Positions 1 through 11,291 of a stretch of 37,988 bases of DNA are shown one piece after another (the stretch's first letter is position 1; the number at the start of each line of letters is the position of its first letter). The position numbers and the translations under genes are program-made. This DNA comes from Xylophilus ampelinus. Its GTDB lineage: Bacteria; Pseudomonadota; Gammaproteobacteria; Burkholderiales; Burkholderiaceae_C. A model generated the notes under the pieces. It was given only the letters and a program-made list of their open reading frames with translations. It was not told the DNA's origin and made no database searches. Location of the stretch: the NCBI RefSeq assembly GCF_003217575.1, contig NZ_QJTC01000028.1:1-37988 (forward strand), read 5' to 3'.

Positions 1-45
1 TGGCTGGAGTTGGCGGTACGGAACTGCGGCGGTGGGCTTGGACAT
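1..45 (-). CDS. 5' end of an unidentified minus-strand gene (partial)
   Basis: Fifteen codons starting from an ATG at 45 and running off the left edge (MSKPTAAVPYRQLQP). A weak Shine-Dalgarno-like AAGGT lies about 7 nt upstream. Too little is visible to assign a family. It has the same orientation as the upstream defence-like operon and could be its next gene. The call rests only on the start codon, the weak ribosome binding site and an open frame, so it is tentative. Confidence 0.35.
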   Translation of the reverse strand, partial: MSKPTAAVPYRQLQP

Positions 46-78
46 CTGCTGACCTTATCGGATGGCAGGTGTTGCGCT

Positions 79-420
79 TCAGGCTTGAAACCGCCCCATG
101 AAAAATACCATGTTCAGCTTAGAGCGGCTAACACAACCCAGCGAAGCGGTTCTGGCTAGGCGCCGCATCGCAGACAGTACGAGTAGTACGACAAGGTGCG
201 GCAACGACGCCAGAAGGGTTGTGTTAGCCGCTGAACACTGCTTGCGCTGGTGCCGGGCAATGGCCTCCTCCAGAATCTCCCCGGGCTGCCATCCGTACAG
301 GTCGCGGACGCTCTTCGTTCTGGCATGGCAGGGGGGCTTGAACTCGTAGCCGGCAGCGGCCATCTCGGCAGCCATCTCCTCGGTGATGAAGAGCGGTTCG
401 TTTTCCTCGTGCAGTTTCAT
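79..420 (-). CDS. small hypothetical protein, last visible gene of the defence-like operon
   Basis: A frame of 113 codons from the ATG at 420. The same frame can start at a TTG at 486 that overlaps the TGA of the upstream gene (TTGA), which would add 22 residues and couple translation; neither start has a convincing ribosome binding site. The first ~64 residues (MKLHEENEPLF... to ...IARHQRKQCSA) look like an ordinary small acidic protein with an FITEEMAAEMAAAGYEF helix-like stretch. Everything after that is encoded by the palindromic repeat at 111-237, so the natural C-terminus has probably been replaced or extended by the repeat. I do not recognise the family. Its position after the AlbA_2 gene suggests co-transcription, and perhaps an antitoxin- or accessory-like role; that is inference only. 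Confidence 0.5.
   Translation of the reverse strand: MKLHEENEPLFITEEMAAEMAAAGYEFKPPCHARTKSVRDLYGWQPGEILEEAIARHQRKQCSAANTTLLASLPHLVVLLVLSAMRRLARTASLGCVSRSKLNMVFFMGRFQA
111..237. repeat. palindromic repeat element, copy 1
   Basis: The right arm 216-237 pairs with the left arm 111-139. The 17 bases 123-139 and 216-232 are perfect reverse complements, and TGTTCAGC (111-118) pairs with GCTGAACA (230-237), with a 7-nt insertion in the left arm. Inside are a second arm pair (TTCTGGC...GCCGC against its complement) and a core with CGCAGACAGTAC at 169-180, a 5-nt spacer, GTACG and GCAACG. The same core recurs at 18333-18371 and, more diverged, at 11370-11406. The copy lies inside the 3' part of a small reading frame. 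Confidence 0.8.
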
Positions 421-482
421 GCTGACACCATAGAGACGTTCCAAAAACCAGAAGACTATCCATCTCCCTCCCAGCTGATCAG

Positions 483-1658
483 TCAAGAACTTCCGACCGA
501 TTCCAGCACCCTGGGACGCGCCACGATAGCCTTGAAAAGATTGCCGGCCCGATCATCGATGAGTTCGATCTGCGGCCATGCCCGCAGTGAGCGCAGCAGG
601 CCGCTACCCAATCCGCGATAAGGCAGGAGCTTGGCGGCAAAGGACGCCAGGATGGGGTTGCGCATATTGGAGTTGCCGGCCTTGATGTTCTCGATAGTCA
701 GGTTGTTGGGCAGGTGGCCAGGGCTGATGATCTCGACTCGATCCGAGAAGACCAGTACGCGGATCGGCGCGCTGACGAAGTAGTCGCGGTGAATGAGGGC
801 GTTGGCGACCAGCTCTTCCCAGACGATGCGGGGAATCTCAGGCTGCCCCTGTGAGTTGAAGCCCTGCTCGCCCTGCGCTGCGCGGGTGTTGGCGACAATG
901 AAGCCCAGCGTCTGCTGGAACACGTCGGCCAGCTTGCCGGCGATGTCACGGCTGTCGATGTAGCGTTCGTCTTCAATCTCGATGCCGACAAAGGCGACGG
1001 CTTTGACGATGAAGGCGGGTAGCGCATATTGCGGTGATTTGGCGAACAGCAGACCGCCCGCCACGTTGAGCTGCCCCTGGTTCATCAGGTTCATGTTGGT
1101 CAGCAACTGCGGCAGCGACTGGTTATGCTGGGCGAGCGGATCACCGAATTGCTGCTCGAAGAAGGTTTCGAAATAGGGCATGTCCACATCGCCCGCGCTC
1201 AAGCCCGCTACGGGCGTTTCGTCAGCATGCACCAAGCCCGCCTGCTGGAACAGGCGCTGCAATTCCTCGCGCGAGGTGGCGCGGCGCTTGTCCGAGCCGT
1301 TCTTCACCCAAATCGCGCCGTTCTTGTCCATGTAGGGCTTGTTGACGCCTTCAGAAATGGAGAGCACCAGCACCATGCCTGCCGGGTGGGGCACGTTTTC
1401 CGTGAGCGGGTTCACGGCGGGACGCACGGCCTGTGAGGCCACGTTGGCGATGAGCATATTGAGACGAGCAACGTCGGCGCCGGATAAGCCGCGCACCGAA
1501 CCGTCGTCGTTCACACCAATGAAGATGCGACCGCCAGCGGTGTTGCTGAAGGCAACGATCTCTGCTGCCAAGGCGTCGGCATTGTTCATGTCAGTCTTGA
1601 ACTGCTGCCGACTGTCCTCGCCCCGGCTGAGCAGGTCGATCAGCTCTGTGGTTTCCAT
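483..1658 (-). CDS. AlbA_2/Schlafen-type ATP-binding protein (COG2865-like), putative defence gene
   Basis: The protein has 391 residues. The N-terminal ~130 residues fit the AlbA_2 (Schlafen AlbA_2/divergent AAA-4) fold: GEDSRQQFKTD near residue 13, then AAEIVAFSNTAGGRIFIGV and a variable region. The motif usually reads E-F-K, but here it is Q-F-K. The C-terminal half resembles a GHKL-type ATPase domain (WEELVANALIHRDY, VEIISPG, RGLGSGL). Such proteins occur as regulators and as effectors of anti-phage systems. The ATG at 1658 lies inside the upstream ATPase gene (19-bp overlap) with GAGG about 10 nt before it, so the two are translationally coupled. Family assignment is fairly sure; the biological role is inferred from context. 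Confidence 0.85.
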   Translation of the reverse strand: METTELIDLLSRGEDSRQQFKTDMNNADALAAEIVAFSNTAGGRIFIGVNDDGSVRGLSGADVARLNMLIANVASQAVRPAVNPLTENVPHPAGMVLVLSISEGVNKPYMDKNGAIWVKNGSDKRRATSREELQRLFQQAGLVHADETPVAGLSAGDVDMPYFETFFEQQFGDPLAQHNQSLPQLLTNMNLMNQGQLNVAGGLLFAKSPQYALPAFIVKAVAFVGIEIEDERYIDSRDIAGKLADVFQQTLGFIVANTRAAQGEQGFNSQGQPEIPRIVWEELVANALIHRDYFVSAPIRVLVFSDRVEIISPGHLPNNLTIENIKAGNSNMRNPILASFAAKLLPYRGLGSGLLRSLRAWPQIELIDDRAGNLFKAIVARPRVLESVGSS

Positions 1659-4309
1659 AGGTTGTAGACCTCTTTGCGACGGTTGAAGGCTTCCTGGCCT
1701 CCTTCCATGATGTTGATGATGGCGTCCTGCACCGGGCGAGCATCGATGCTGCCGCTTCGCGTGGCGACCTTCTCGTCCTGGTATTGGCAGGCGTGCACCT
1801 GTTCCGCGTCACCCAGCACCGGGAAGTTGGCGTTGTGGGTGGCGAAGATGAATTGGGCGTGAGGCTTCATTTCCCGTAGCAGCTTGATCACATCGTCGTA
1901 GATGGTCTGGTTGTCCAGGTCGTCTTCCGGTTGGTCGATGATGATCACGTCGTTCTGGCGTTGGCTGAGCACATACAGCAACAGCGCGGAAGCGCGCTGC
2001 CCGAGAGAGTGGTGCTTCAACTCTTTGCCGCGATAGCGGATGACGAAGCGGTTGGGCACCTGCCAGGTGACGAACTCGGTCAGATTCTGCATGAAGGTCC
2101 TTTCGAAGACCTCGGGGGTGCTGCCGGCCTTCGCCAAGGCTCCCGACAGGGCACGCAGGAGGCCTCCGAAATCGGCATAGTCCTCCATCACTGCGCGCAG
2201 CGTGGTTTCGCGGATGCTGCTGCCCTTGAAGAGCTGCTGCATGAAGCTGATGGCAGCTTCCTTGTCGCCCTTGAAGTCCGCTTCGATCTGCAAGGCGGTG
2301 TGGCCAGCGTTCACGCGGTCGAGCTCCACCTTGATGGTGTTGAACTCGCGCAGCCAGAGTTCATTGAGCTTGTCGATCTCGGCAAACAGCGCGTCGCGGA
2401 TACTGGTTTGCTGTGATTCCTGGTTGGCCAACGCCTCCAGCATTTGCTCCGCCTTGGTTTTGCGCTGCTGCTGGGCCAGGAAGTCGTCCGGCTGAATGGC
2501 TGTCATGCCGGTTTGCTTGAGTTCCTGAGCTAGTTGGCGCTCAACTTGTGCGAACTCCTCCTGAAGGTTCTTGCTTGCACCTTCAAACTCGCTCTGCTTT
2601 ATCTTGAGGCGCCCCGCAATGGCTCGCGCGTCTTGCTCGATCTGCTTGAGCTGATCGACCTTGGCCACGAGGTTGGAGAACTCGACGTAGTAGGCCGCGA
2701 AGAAATCCGGGTTCTGCTTAGACACGTAACTCGTCGCGTTGCGCAACTCGTCCTCATGCTCGGCAATCAATTGCCCCAAGGCGACGAGGAAGCTGTCTGC
2801 CCGCTCCTTCATGCGTGCTAGCGCAGTAGCGTCCTGCTGGAAGCCGAGGCGCTTTTGGAGCTTATCGGCGACACCGTGCTCAGCGAACTTGGTCAGACGG
2901 AAGTTGGCATCATTTAGTTGGGTCTCGAAGTCGCGCTTGAGTTCGGCCGTGTTGCTGAGCTTGAGCCAGCGCTGAGCAGCGTCGCGCACGCGCTGGCGTT
3001 GAACCTCTATTTCGTCACGCAGCACACGTAGCTTCTCGCCAACCAGCTTTTCTACCAGGTCAGTCTCGAAGCCTTCGCCGGTGCTGGAGAGGTCCTTCTG
3101 ACCAAAATAGATCGGGCGACGCAGTACGGTCTCTCGGATCGACACGCCGGGCTGCAACTTGCCGCCCAAGTAGACGTTCGGCGCTTCTCGGAAGATACGG
3201 GAGATGGTGAATTCCTGCCCATACACATCGCAGGCCGTCAACGTCACCTTGCCGCCGCTGCCGAGGGTATGGCGGATCAACTCATCCTTGTACTTGGTGT
3301 CCTGCGCCTTCTCGCCGCGTGGAATGTCGAGGGCGTAGCGCACTGCCTCCAGGATGGATGATTTGCCGCTACCCCGGATGCCGATCAACGTGTTGAGTTC
3401 GGAAGAGAAATGCAGCACCTGCCCGTCGAGAATGCCGCCGTCGAAACGGATGCTGCGGATGTGCGACGCTTGATGTTTGGGCGGCTCCATGGCTACCCGC
3501 CCAGCGGGATCGCTCAAGGAAAATTTGACCGCCTCGAAGGACAGTTCGCCCAGCTTCAGGTAGCTAGCTTTGCCTCGACCGATTTCATCGACACTCTTGG
3601 GGTCGCTGCCTTCCAGTTCGGCGGGGTACCAGCTCTGTAGCCAGCTTTGAATCTTGGTGCGGCAGGGTTTGTTTTTGCCTGCGGCGTCGTGTGTGCGTAC
3701 CTTCTGAAAAGCCAGCGTTCTGCGTCGGAAGAACTCGTTTTGCCCCAACTCAGTCAGCCGGCCGCCATCCAGCTCCGCCCACAGGCCACTCGGGGCTTCG
3801 ACATGGGCGAAGACAAGGAAGAAGTCCCGGTAATAGCCTTCCAGCTTCTTGATGGTCTCCGGAAGCGACCATGAAGTGCACCCGTTCTCCTGCTCGTACT
3901 GCGCGGGCGTTTTGCCTTCGAATGCGCTGGTCAGGAAGGGGTTGATGTAATTGTGTTCATCGATCCATTCCTCGGAGAACACAACAAGCGTGTGGATGCC
4001 ATTAGCCCCGTCATTGACCGATAACTCGACGCCTGGCAGCAGCGCAATACCCTTCTTCTGGGCCGTCTTGCGCAGTGCTTTGAATTCGTCGATGTCGAAC
4101 TTGTTGTGGTTGGTGATGACGCCCAATCGGATGCCCGCTTTCTCCAACGCATCCACATAGTTGCTGTTGTAGAAGTTGTCATCGCCCGTGAACTTGAATT
4201 CTCGGTCCGCTCGGGTATGCAGATGAGAGTCGGCGCGGACCCACTGAGCCCCTTCTGCAAAGGCCATGGATCGAGCCTCTGACTGCTTAGGTCGCAGACT
4301 TTCCATCAT
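1640..4309 (-). CDS. PHP-domain/SMC-like ATPase (TrlF-type family)
   Basis: An 889-residue two-part protein. Residues ~24-110 form a PHP phosphoesterase-like metal site: DSHLHT (27-32), ITNHN (65-69), PGVEL (92-96) and a later His at 106. An ABC/SMC-type ATPase follows, with Walker A GIRGSGKS at 310-317, a long charged coiled-coil region (~420-700), a signature-like LGQRAS, Walker B with IIIDQPEDD near 789-797 and an H-loop (FATHN). NCBI uses the name TrlF family AAA-like ATPase for this architecture, to my recollection. PHP-SMC fusions are thought to act on nucleic acids, probably in defence. GAGG precedes the ATG at 4309 by 8 nt, and the upstream remnant's TGA overlaps that ATG (ATGA). It overlaps the next gene by 19 bp, so the genes form one operon. 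Confidence 0.85.
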   Translation of the reverse strand: MMESLRPKQSEARSMAFAEGAQWVRADSHLHTRADREFKFTGDDNFYNSNYVDALEKAGIRLGVITNHNKFDIDEFKALRKTAQKKGIALLPGVELSVNDGANGIHTLVVFSEEWIDEHNYINPFLTSAFEGKTPAQYEQENGCTSWSLPETIKKLEGYYRDFFLVFAHVEAPSGLWAELDGGRLTELGQNEFFRRRTLAFQKVRTHDAAGKNKPCRTKIQSWLQSWYPAELEGSDPKSVDEIGRGKASYLKLGELSFEAVKFSLSDPAGRVAMEPPKHQASHIRSIRFDGGILDGQVLHFSSELNTLIGIRGSGKSSILEAVRYALDIPRGEKAQDTKYKDELIRHTLGSGGKVTLTACDVYGQEFTISRIFREAPNVYLGGKLQPGVSIRETVLRRPIYFGQKDLSSTGEGFETDLVEKLVGEKLRVLRDEIEVQRQRVRDAAQRWLKLSNTAELKRDFETQLNDANFRLTKFAEHGVADKLQKRLGFQQDATALARMKERADSFLVALGQLIAEHEDELRNATSYVSKQNPDFFAAYYVEFSNLVAKVDQLKQIEQDARAIAGRLKIKQSEFEGASKNLQEEFAQVERQLAQELKQTGMTAIQPDDFLAQQQRKTKAEQMLEALANQESQQTSIRDALFAEIDKLNELWLREFNTIKVELDRVNAGHTALQIEADFKGDKEAAISFMQQLFKGSSIRETTLRAVMEDYADFGGLLRALSGALAKAGSTPEVFERTFMQNLTEFVTWQVPNRFVIRYRGKELKHHSLGQRASALLLYVLSQRQNDVIIIDQPEDDLDNQTIYDDVIKLLREMKPHAQFIFATHNANFPVLGDAEQVHACQYQDEKVATRSGSIDARPVQDAIINIMEGGQEAFNRRKEVYNLWKPQS

Positions 4310-4525
4310 GGTTCATCCTCATAGTGAGTCCCCGCGTAGCCCACCAGTCGAGCGGTCTGCGGATCATAGATAACCTCGGTAATCGATCCATCTCGGATAC
4401 GCCGAACCGCTTCGTCGATCACATGAAGTGGCAGTAGGAACCATTCTTCAGGCTGCACGGGGTAACCGAAACGGTCGTTGATAGTGATGTTCAACCGCGC
4501 GGGCGCGAACAGCCTGTGAAACAGT
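4306..4525 (-). pseudogene. C-terminal remnant of a GIY-YIG (T5orf172/MUG113-like) nuclease
   Basis: The frame reads ELFHRLFAPARLNITINDRFG... and ends RLVGYAGTHYEDEP. The visible pieces HRLFAPARL, NDRFGYPV, EEWFLLPL and VIDEAVRRI resemble, from memory, the C-terminal region of GIY-YIG/T5orf172-type nucleases, which are found beside defence genes. The catalytic GIY-YIG half is absent: upstream of ~4525 the DNA becomes integrase coding sequence in another frame. A 62-codon product could still be made from a TTG at 4494, which overlaps the integrase stub's TGA, and its own TGA overlaps the ATPase ATG, so it may now serve mainly to carry ribosomes into the operon. Confidence 0.55.
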
Positions 4526-4781
4526 TCTTCTCCTTGGCCGGCGACTTCCCGGCCGCGATCATCTTCTTGGCCTCGCCCAACCGCTCGCGGGCTTCCGCCA
4601 GGGTGATGCCGCCGACGCCATAGCGGCCGAAGGTGATGGTCTGCCGGCCGTGGATCGAGTAGTTGTAGCGGAACGAGATCGCCCCGGCAGGCGTGACGGC
4701 CACATAGAGGCCGTCACGGTCGTTTTCCTTGTAGAGCTTGTCCCTCGGCTTGAGGTTACGCAGCTTGGTATCGGTCAGCAT
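4491..4781 (-). pseudogene. truncated P4-type tyrosine integrase (N-terminal stub)
   Basis: From the ATG at 4781 the protein starts MLTDTKLRNLKPRDKLYKE, followed by DGLYVAVTPAGAISFRYNY, the ITFGRYG block and an LAEARERLGEAKKMIAAGKSPAKEK helix. This is the DUF4102/integrase N-terminal domain of P4-like integrases that target tRNA, tmRNA and guaA 3' ends. After KSPAKEK the frame turns into NCFTGCSRPRG and stops. About 300 residues, including the core-binding and catalytic R-H-R-Y domains, are missing. The stub lies 188 bp from the guaA stop and is transcribed away from guaA, as expected for an integrase beside its attachment site. It is inactive as an integrase. Confidence 0.85.
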
Positions 4782-4805
4782 GGTTCTCGCCCTGATTCGG
4801 CTCAA

Positions 4806-4968
4806 ATACCATGATCTGGAACCAGTCCATCCTGGCGCAAAAACACAATAAAATCATTGTTTTACGATAGATCAATACCATGAAAATCAGAAAGGTGGCT
4901 ACATGGCAGTGACGCGGGCTTAGGTGTGTTCTCGTGCCAATCGGTGCCAGCCAGTGCCAAACGCCGAA
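4806..4968. other. AT-rich island boundary next to guaA (probable integration junction)
   Basis: A stretch of 163 bp without a gene. Its middle (about 4838-4890) is strikingly AT-rich for this chromosome and contains an imperfect inverted repeat (AAAACACAAT / TCATTGTTTT) and two near-identical direct repeats, CAAATACCATGA at 4802-4813 and CAATACCATGA at 4873-4883. These could be the integrase promoter and arm-type binding sites. The part nearest guaA has a small repeat, CGGTGCCAGCCAGTGCCA. The attachment core cannot be proved because the other end of the element is outside the window. Confidence 0.45.
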
Positions 4969-6591
<1,623 letters not shown>

Positions 6592-6635
6592 GGCAGCGTA
6601 AAAATAGTCGACGACCGGGCCCCGAATCTTTCAGG

Positions 6636-6720
6636 AACACCGTGGGTCCGGCTCCGCCGGCCCACCGGTGTTGCCCCCGGCAGGGGGTCAGCGGCCACAC
6701 GCAGTGGGCAAGCCTGGGGG
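6636..6720 (-). repeat. intercistronic two-hairpin repeat, copy A
   Basis: An 85-bp element between guaB and guaA that recurs in the same orientation at 27098-27183. Hairpin 1 pairs 6642-6652 with 6656-6665 (GTGGG, a bulged T, then CCGGC against GCCGGCCCAC). Hairpin 2 pairs CCCCC (6674-6678) with GGGGG (6683-6687). A 30-nt tail at 6691-6720 is identical in both copies. On the transcribed strand the element begins 7 nt after the guaB stop codon. Confidence 0.85.
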
Positions 6721-6727
6721 CGAGCTT

Positions 6728-8778
<2,051 letters not shown>

Positions 8779-8824
8779 CGCCTCTGCCGCCCCGGCGCTC
8801 GTCGCAACCAGAGCGGCCCTGAAC

Positions 8825-9151
8825 TCAGTAGCCTGACTTGGCGCCCTCGCGCCGCTGAGCGAACAAACCGGTGCTCCGCGCGCCCTGCTGTTCGAAGCGC
8901 AGGCGCCGCGCTGCCTTCGGATCGACCACCAGGGGCCGATACACCTCGACCCGGTCGCCATCGGCCAGCGGCGTTTCCAGTACCGCGGCACGGCCCCAGA
9001 TGCCCACATCGGCCGGGTCCGCCTGGCAGCCCACGGCCACCAGCGCGTCGCGCAGCAGGGCACCGGCGGGCAGCGTCACCGACTGCTCGGTCGCCTCCCC
9101 CGCCTTCGGCGAGATGGCCACCGCCACACGCAGGCCGTCAGGTGCCGCCAT
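8825..9151 (-). CDS. rnfH: RnfH family protein (UPF0125)
   Basis: A small ubiquitin-like beta-grasp protein of 108 residues. [64 protein letters not shown] is the RnfH pattern; [11 protein letters not shown] is the family hallmark. The biochemical role is unsettled despite the name, and no rnf genes are near. It overlaps the end of ratA by 14 bp and is transcribed after it, the usual ratA-rnfH (ratA-ratB) pairing in Proteobacteria. It converges with the DUF4124 gene across a 46-bp gap without a clear terminator. Confidence 0.9.
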   Translation of the reverse strand: MAAPDGLRVAVAISPKAGEATEQSVTLPAGALLRDALVAVGCQADPADVGIWGRAAVLETPLADGDRVEVYRPLVVDPKAARRLRFEQQGARSTGLFAQRREGAKSGY

Positions 9152-9584
9152 AGACCTTCTCGGCCCGCTCGACGAAAGCGTCGACCATGCTGCCGGCGAT
9201 GCGGTCGAACACCGGGCCCACCAGGGCCGACAGCGCGAGGTTCGAGAAGCCGTAGCGCAGATCGAACTCCACCCGGCAGGCGCGCTGGTCGCCCCCGCCG
9301 ACCGGCAGGAACTTCCACAGCCCGTCGAGCTGCGAGAACGGACCGTCTATCAGCTCCATGTGCACCTCGCGGTTCTGCACATGGGTATTGCGGGTGGTGA
9401 AGGTCTGGCGGATGCCGCCGAACGAGATGCCGACTTTGGCGATCATGCCGTCGGCCTCGCGGGACAGCACGCCGGCACGGTCGCACCACGGCAAAAATCG
9501 CGGGTACTGGTCGACGTCGGTGACCAGCTTGAACATTTCCTCGGCCGAGTACCAGATAAGGACGGACTTGTGAACAGTTTTCAT
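9138..9584 (-). CDS. ratA: RatA-like SRPBCC/START-domain protein
   Basis: 148 residues, the typical length. [40 protein letters not shown] is the classic N-terminus of the RatA/CoQ10-binding family, and a C-terminal helix ([29 protein letters not shown]) closes the hydrophobic cavity. In E. coli RatA was reported to hinder association of ribosomal subunits; related proteins (Coq10) bind quinone or lipid. Which role applies here cannot be read from the sequence. It starts 104 bp from the divergent smpB, and its stop lies within rnfH. The smpB/ratA/rnfH arrangement is conserved across beta- and gamma-proteobacteria. Confidence 0.93.
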   Translation of the reverse strand: MKTVHKSVLIWYSAEEMFKLVTDVDQYPRFLPWCDRAGVLSREADGMIAKVGISFGGIRQTFTTRNTHVQNREVHMELIDGPFSQLDGLWKFLPVGGGDQRACRVEFDLRYGFSNLALSALVGPVFDRIAGSMVDAFVERAEKVYGGT

Positions 9585-9688
9585 AGAATGGAAGGCTGGG
9601 CCCGGCCTTAGGTTCGGCAGCGTGGCCCTGCAACCGATCCATTGTAGGGAGCCCTTTCTTCCCGCGGGCCCGGCCCCATCTGAATCCC

Positions 9689-10162
9689 ATGTCCAAGAAA
9701 CCCGAACCGAACAGCCGCATCGCCGACAACAAAAAGGCCGCCTACAACTATTTCTTCGAGGAACGGTTCGAGGCCGGCATGGTGCTGGAAGGTTGGGAGG
9801 TGAAGTCGCTGCGCGAGGGTAAGGTGCAGCTTACCGACGGTTATGTGGTCATCCGCGACGGCGAACTGTTCGTGATCGGCTGTCAGATCAATCCGCTGCA
9901 TTCGGCCTCGACCCACGTCAACCCGGACGCGGTCCGCACCAAAAAGCTGCTGCTGCACAAGGATCAGATCAAACGGCTGATCGGAAAGGTCGAGCAGAAG
10001 GGCTTCACCCTGGTGCCGCTCAACCTGCACTGGAAGGCCGGCAAGGTGAAATGCGAGATCGCGCTGGCCAAGGGCAAGGCCGAGCACGACAAGCGCGACA
10101 CGATCAAGGACCGCGAAGGCAAGCGCGAAGTGGAACGCGCGATGAAGAGCCGCAGCCGCTAG
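9689..10162 (+). CDS. smpB: SsrA-binding protein
   Basis: SmpB binds tmRNA and brings it to stalled ribosomes for trans-translation. The 157 residues contain the expected blocks: [41 protein letters not shown], the central HxN-type region ([24 protein letters not shown]) and the basic C-terminal tail [28 protein letters not shown] that is placed in the decoding site. Start ATG at 9689; no strong Shine-Dalgarno. The tmRNA gene itself is not in the window. The neighbouring genes are the divergent ratA and the convergent hydratase-like gene, 16 bp away. Confidence 0.97.
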   Translation: MSKKPEPNSRIADNKKAAYNYFFEERFEAGMVLEGWEVKSLREGKVQLTDGYVVIRDGELFVIGCQINPLHSASTHVNPDAVRTKKLLLHKDQIKRLIGKVEQKGFTLVPLNLHWKAGKVKCEIALAKGKAEHDKRDTIKDREGKREVERAMKSRSR

Positions 10163-10178
10163 GCGCGGGCCGACACGG

Positions 10179-11291
10179 TCACAGGCCGCGCAGCGGATGC
10201 GTCCCGGCCGTCCACGGGCTTTCGAAGAACGGCGCCACCATGGCGGGCGTCACGTCGTCGATGCGGGCCGGGTTCCAGCGCGGCGCATGGTCCTTATCCA
10301 CCGCCAGGGCCCGAATGCCCTCCAGCGTCTCGCTGGCACCGGGCCGCAGGTGGAAGCAGCGGTGCACCATGTCGCGCTCCATCCGCAGGTCGTCCGCCAG
10401 GTCCATGCCGCAGGCGCGCCGGATCTGCTCCAGCACCACGAACAGCATCAACGGGGAGCGCTTGCGCAGCGTGGCGGCCACGGCCCGCGTCTCGTCGGTG
10501 CCGGCGGATTCCAGCGCGGCCAGGATGGCGGGGAGGTCCGGCTGCGAAAAATACGGGTCGAATCGGCCTGCAGCCGGCTCACCGCGCCGACCTCCAGCTA
10601 TCAACTTAGTAGCAACCCACCGATCGACATCGGAACGGGAAGCACACGGCGTTTCCTGCAGCGACCGCCACAGGTCGGGCAGTGCGGCGGCATCCGCACG
10701 GCGGTCGGCCAGACCCAGGGCGATGGCGTCTTCCGCACCGATGGTGTCGCCGGTCAGGCCCAGCCACTCGCCAGCGCTGCCCGGGCAGCGGCTCAGGAAG
10801 TAGCCGCCCCCGACGTCGGGGAACAGGCCGATCGCGGTCTCGGGCATCGCCATCCTGGTCCGCTCGGTCACGATGCGCACGCTGGCGCCCTGGCCGATGC
10901 CCATGCCGCCGCCCATCACGATGCCGTCCATGAAGGCGATGCAGGGCTTCGGGTAGGTATGGATCAGATGGTCGAGGGCGTACTCCTCGGTGAAGAAGGC
11001 CTCCAGCGCCACGTCGCCCTCGGTGCCGGCGCGGTGCAGGAAGCGGATGTCGCCGCCCGCGCAGAAGTTGCCGAACGGACCCTCCTTGCCCATGCCCCGG
11101 ATCGCCACGGCCTGGACCGCGGGGTCGTTCTGCCAGGCGGCCAGCGCCGCGTGCAGGTCGCGCACCATCTGCAGCGACAGGGCGTTGAGTGCCCGGGGGC
11201 GGTCGAGGGTCAGGAATCCCACGCTGCCACGGCGTTCGGCGATGACTTCGCGGGCGCCGCGGGTGGCGGGGAGGGTCGCGGGATCGGTCAA
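10179..11291 (-). CDS. enoyl-CoA hydratase/isomerase family protein, 3-hydroxyisobutyryl-CoA hydrolase-like
   Basis: 370 residues from a TTG at 11291, chosen because AGGAG lies 6 nt before it; the frame is open 165 nt further but that part is encoded by a palindromic repeat. The crotonase fold is clear: GFLTLDRPRALNALSLQMV, an oxyanion-hole region FCAGGDIRFLHRAG, IVMGGGMGIGQGASVRI, and PETAIGLFPDVGGGYFLSR. The Glu/Asp pair in the last block and the overall length are those of HIBYL-CoA hydrolase (valine degradation) rather than a short 260-residue hydratase. It has no pathway neighbours here, so the exact substrate is uncertain. An AT-rich 17-nt motif at 10597-10613 encodes ATKLIA in an otherwise GC-rich gene. 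Confidence 0.85.
   Translation of the reverse strand: MTDPATLPATRGAREVIAERRGSVGFLTLDRPRALNALSLQMVRDLHAALAAWQNDPAVQAVAIRGMGKEGPFGNFCAGGDIRFLHRAGTEGDVALEAFFTEEYALDHLIHTYPKPCIAFMDGIVMGGGMGIGQGASVRIVTERTRMAMPETAIGLFPDVGGGYFLSRCPGSAGEWLGLTGDTIGAEDAIALGLADRRADAAALPDLWRSLQETPCASRSDVDRWVATKLIAGGRRGEPAAGRFDPYFSQPDLPAILAALESAGTDETRAVAATLRKRSPLMLFVVLEQIRRACGMDLADDLRMERDMVHRCFHLRPGASETLEGIRALAVDKDHAPRWNPARIDDVTPAMVAPFFESPWTAGTHPLRGL
10597..10613 (+). repeat. 17-nt AT-rich motif GCTAT-N7-RTAGY, site 1
   Basis: GCTATCAACTTAGTAGC inside the hydratase-like gene; read on the coding strand it encodes ATKLIA. It has the same length and ends as the sites at 17365, 25519 and 30928. Confidence 0.6.

Noticed and set aside
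111-237. Integron attC recombination site
   Set aside because: The nested palindrome and the GTTAGCC/GGCTAAC ends look attC-like, but the R box does not fit GTTRRRY. The same core also occurs at 11370 and 18333 in backbone DNA with different ends, and no integron integrase is visible, so a general palindromic repeat fits better.
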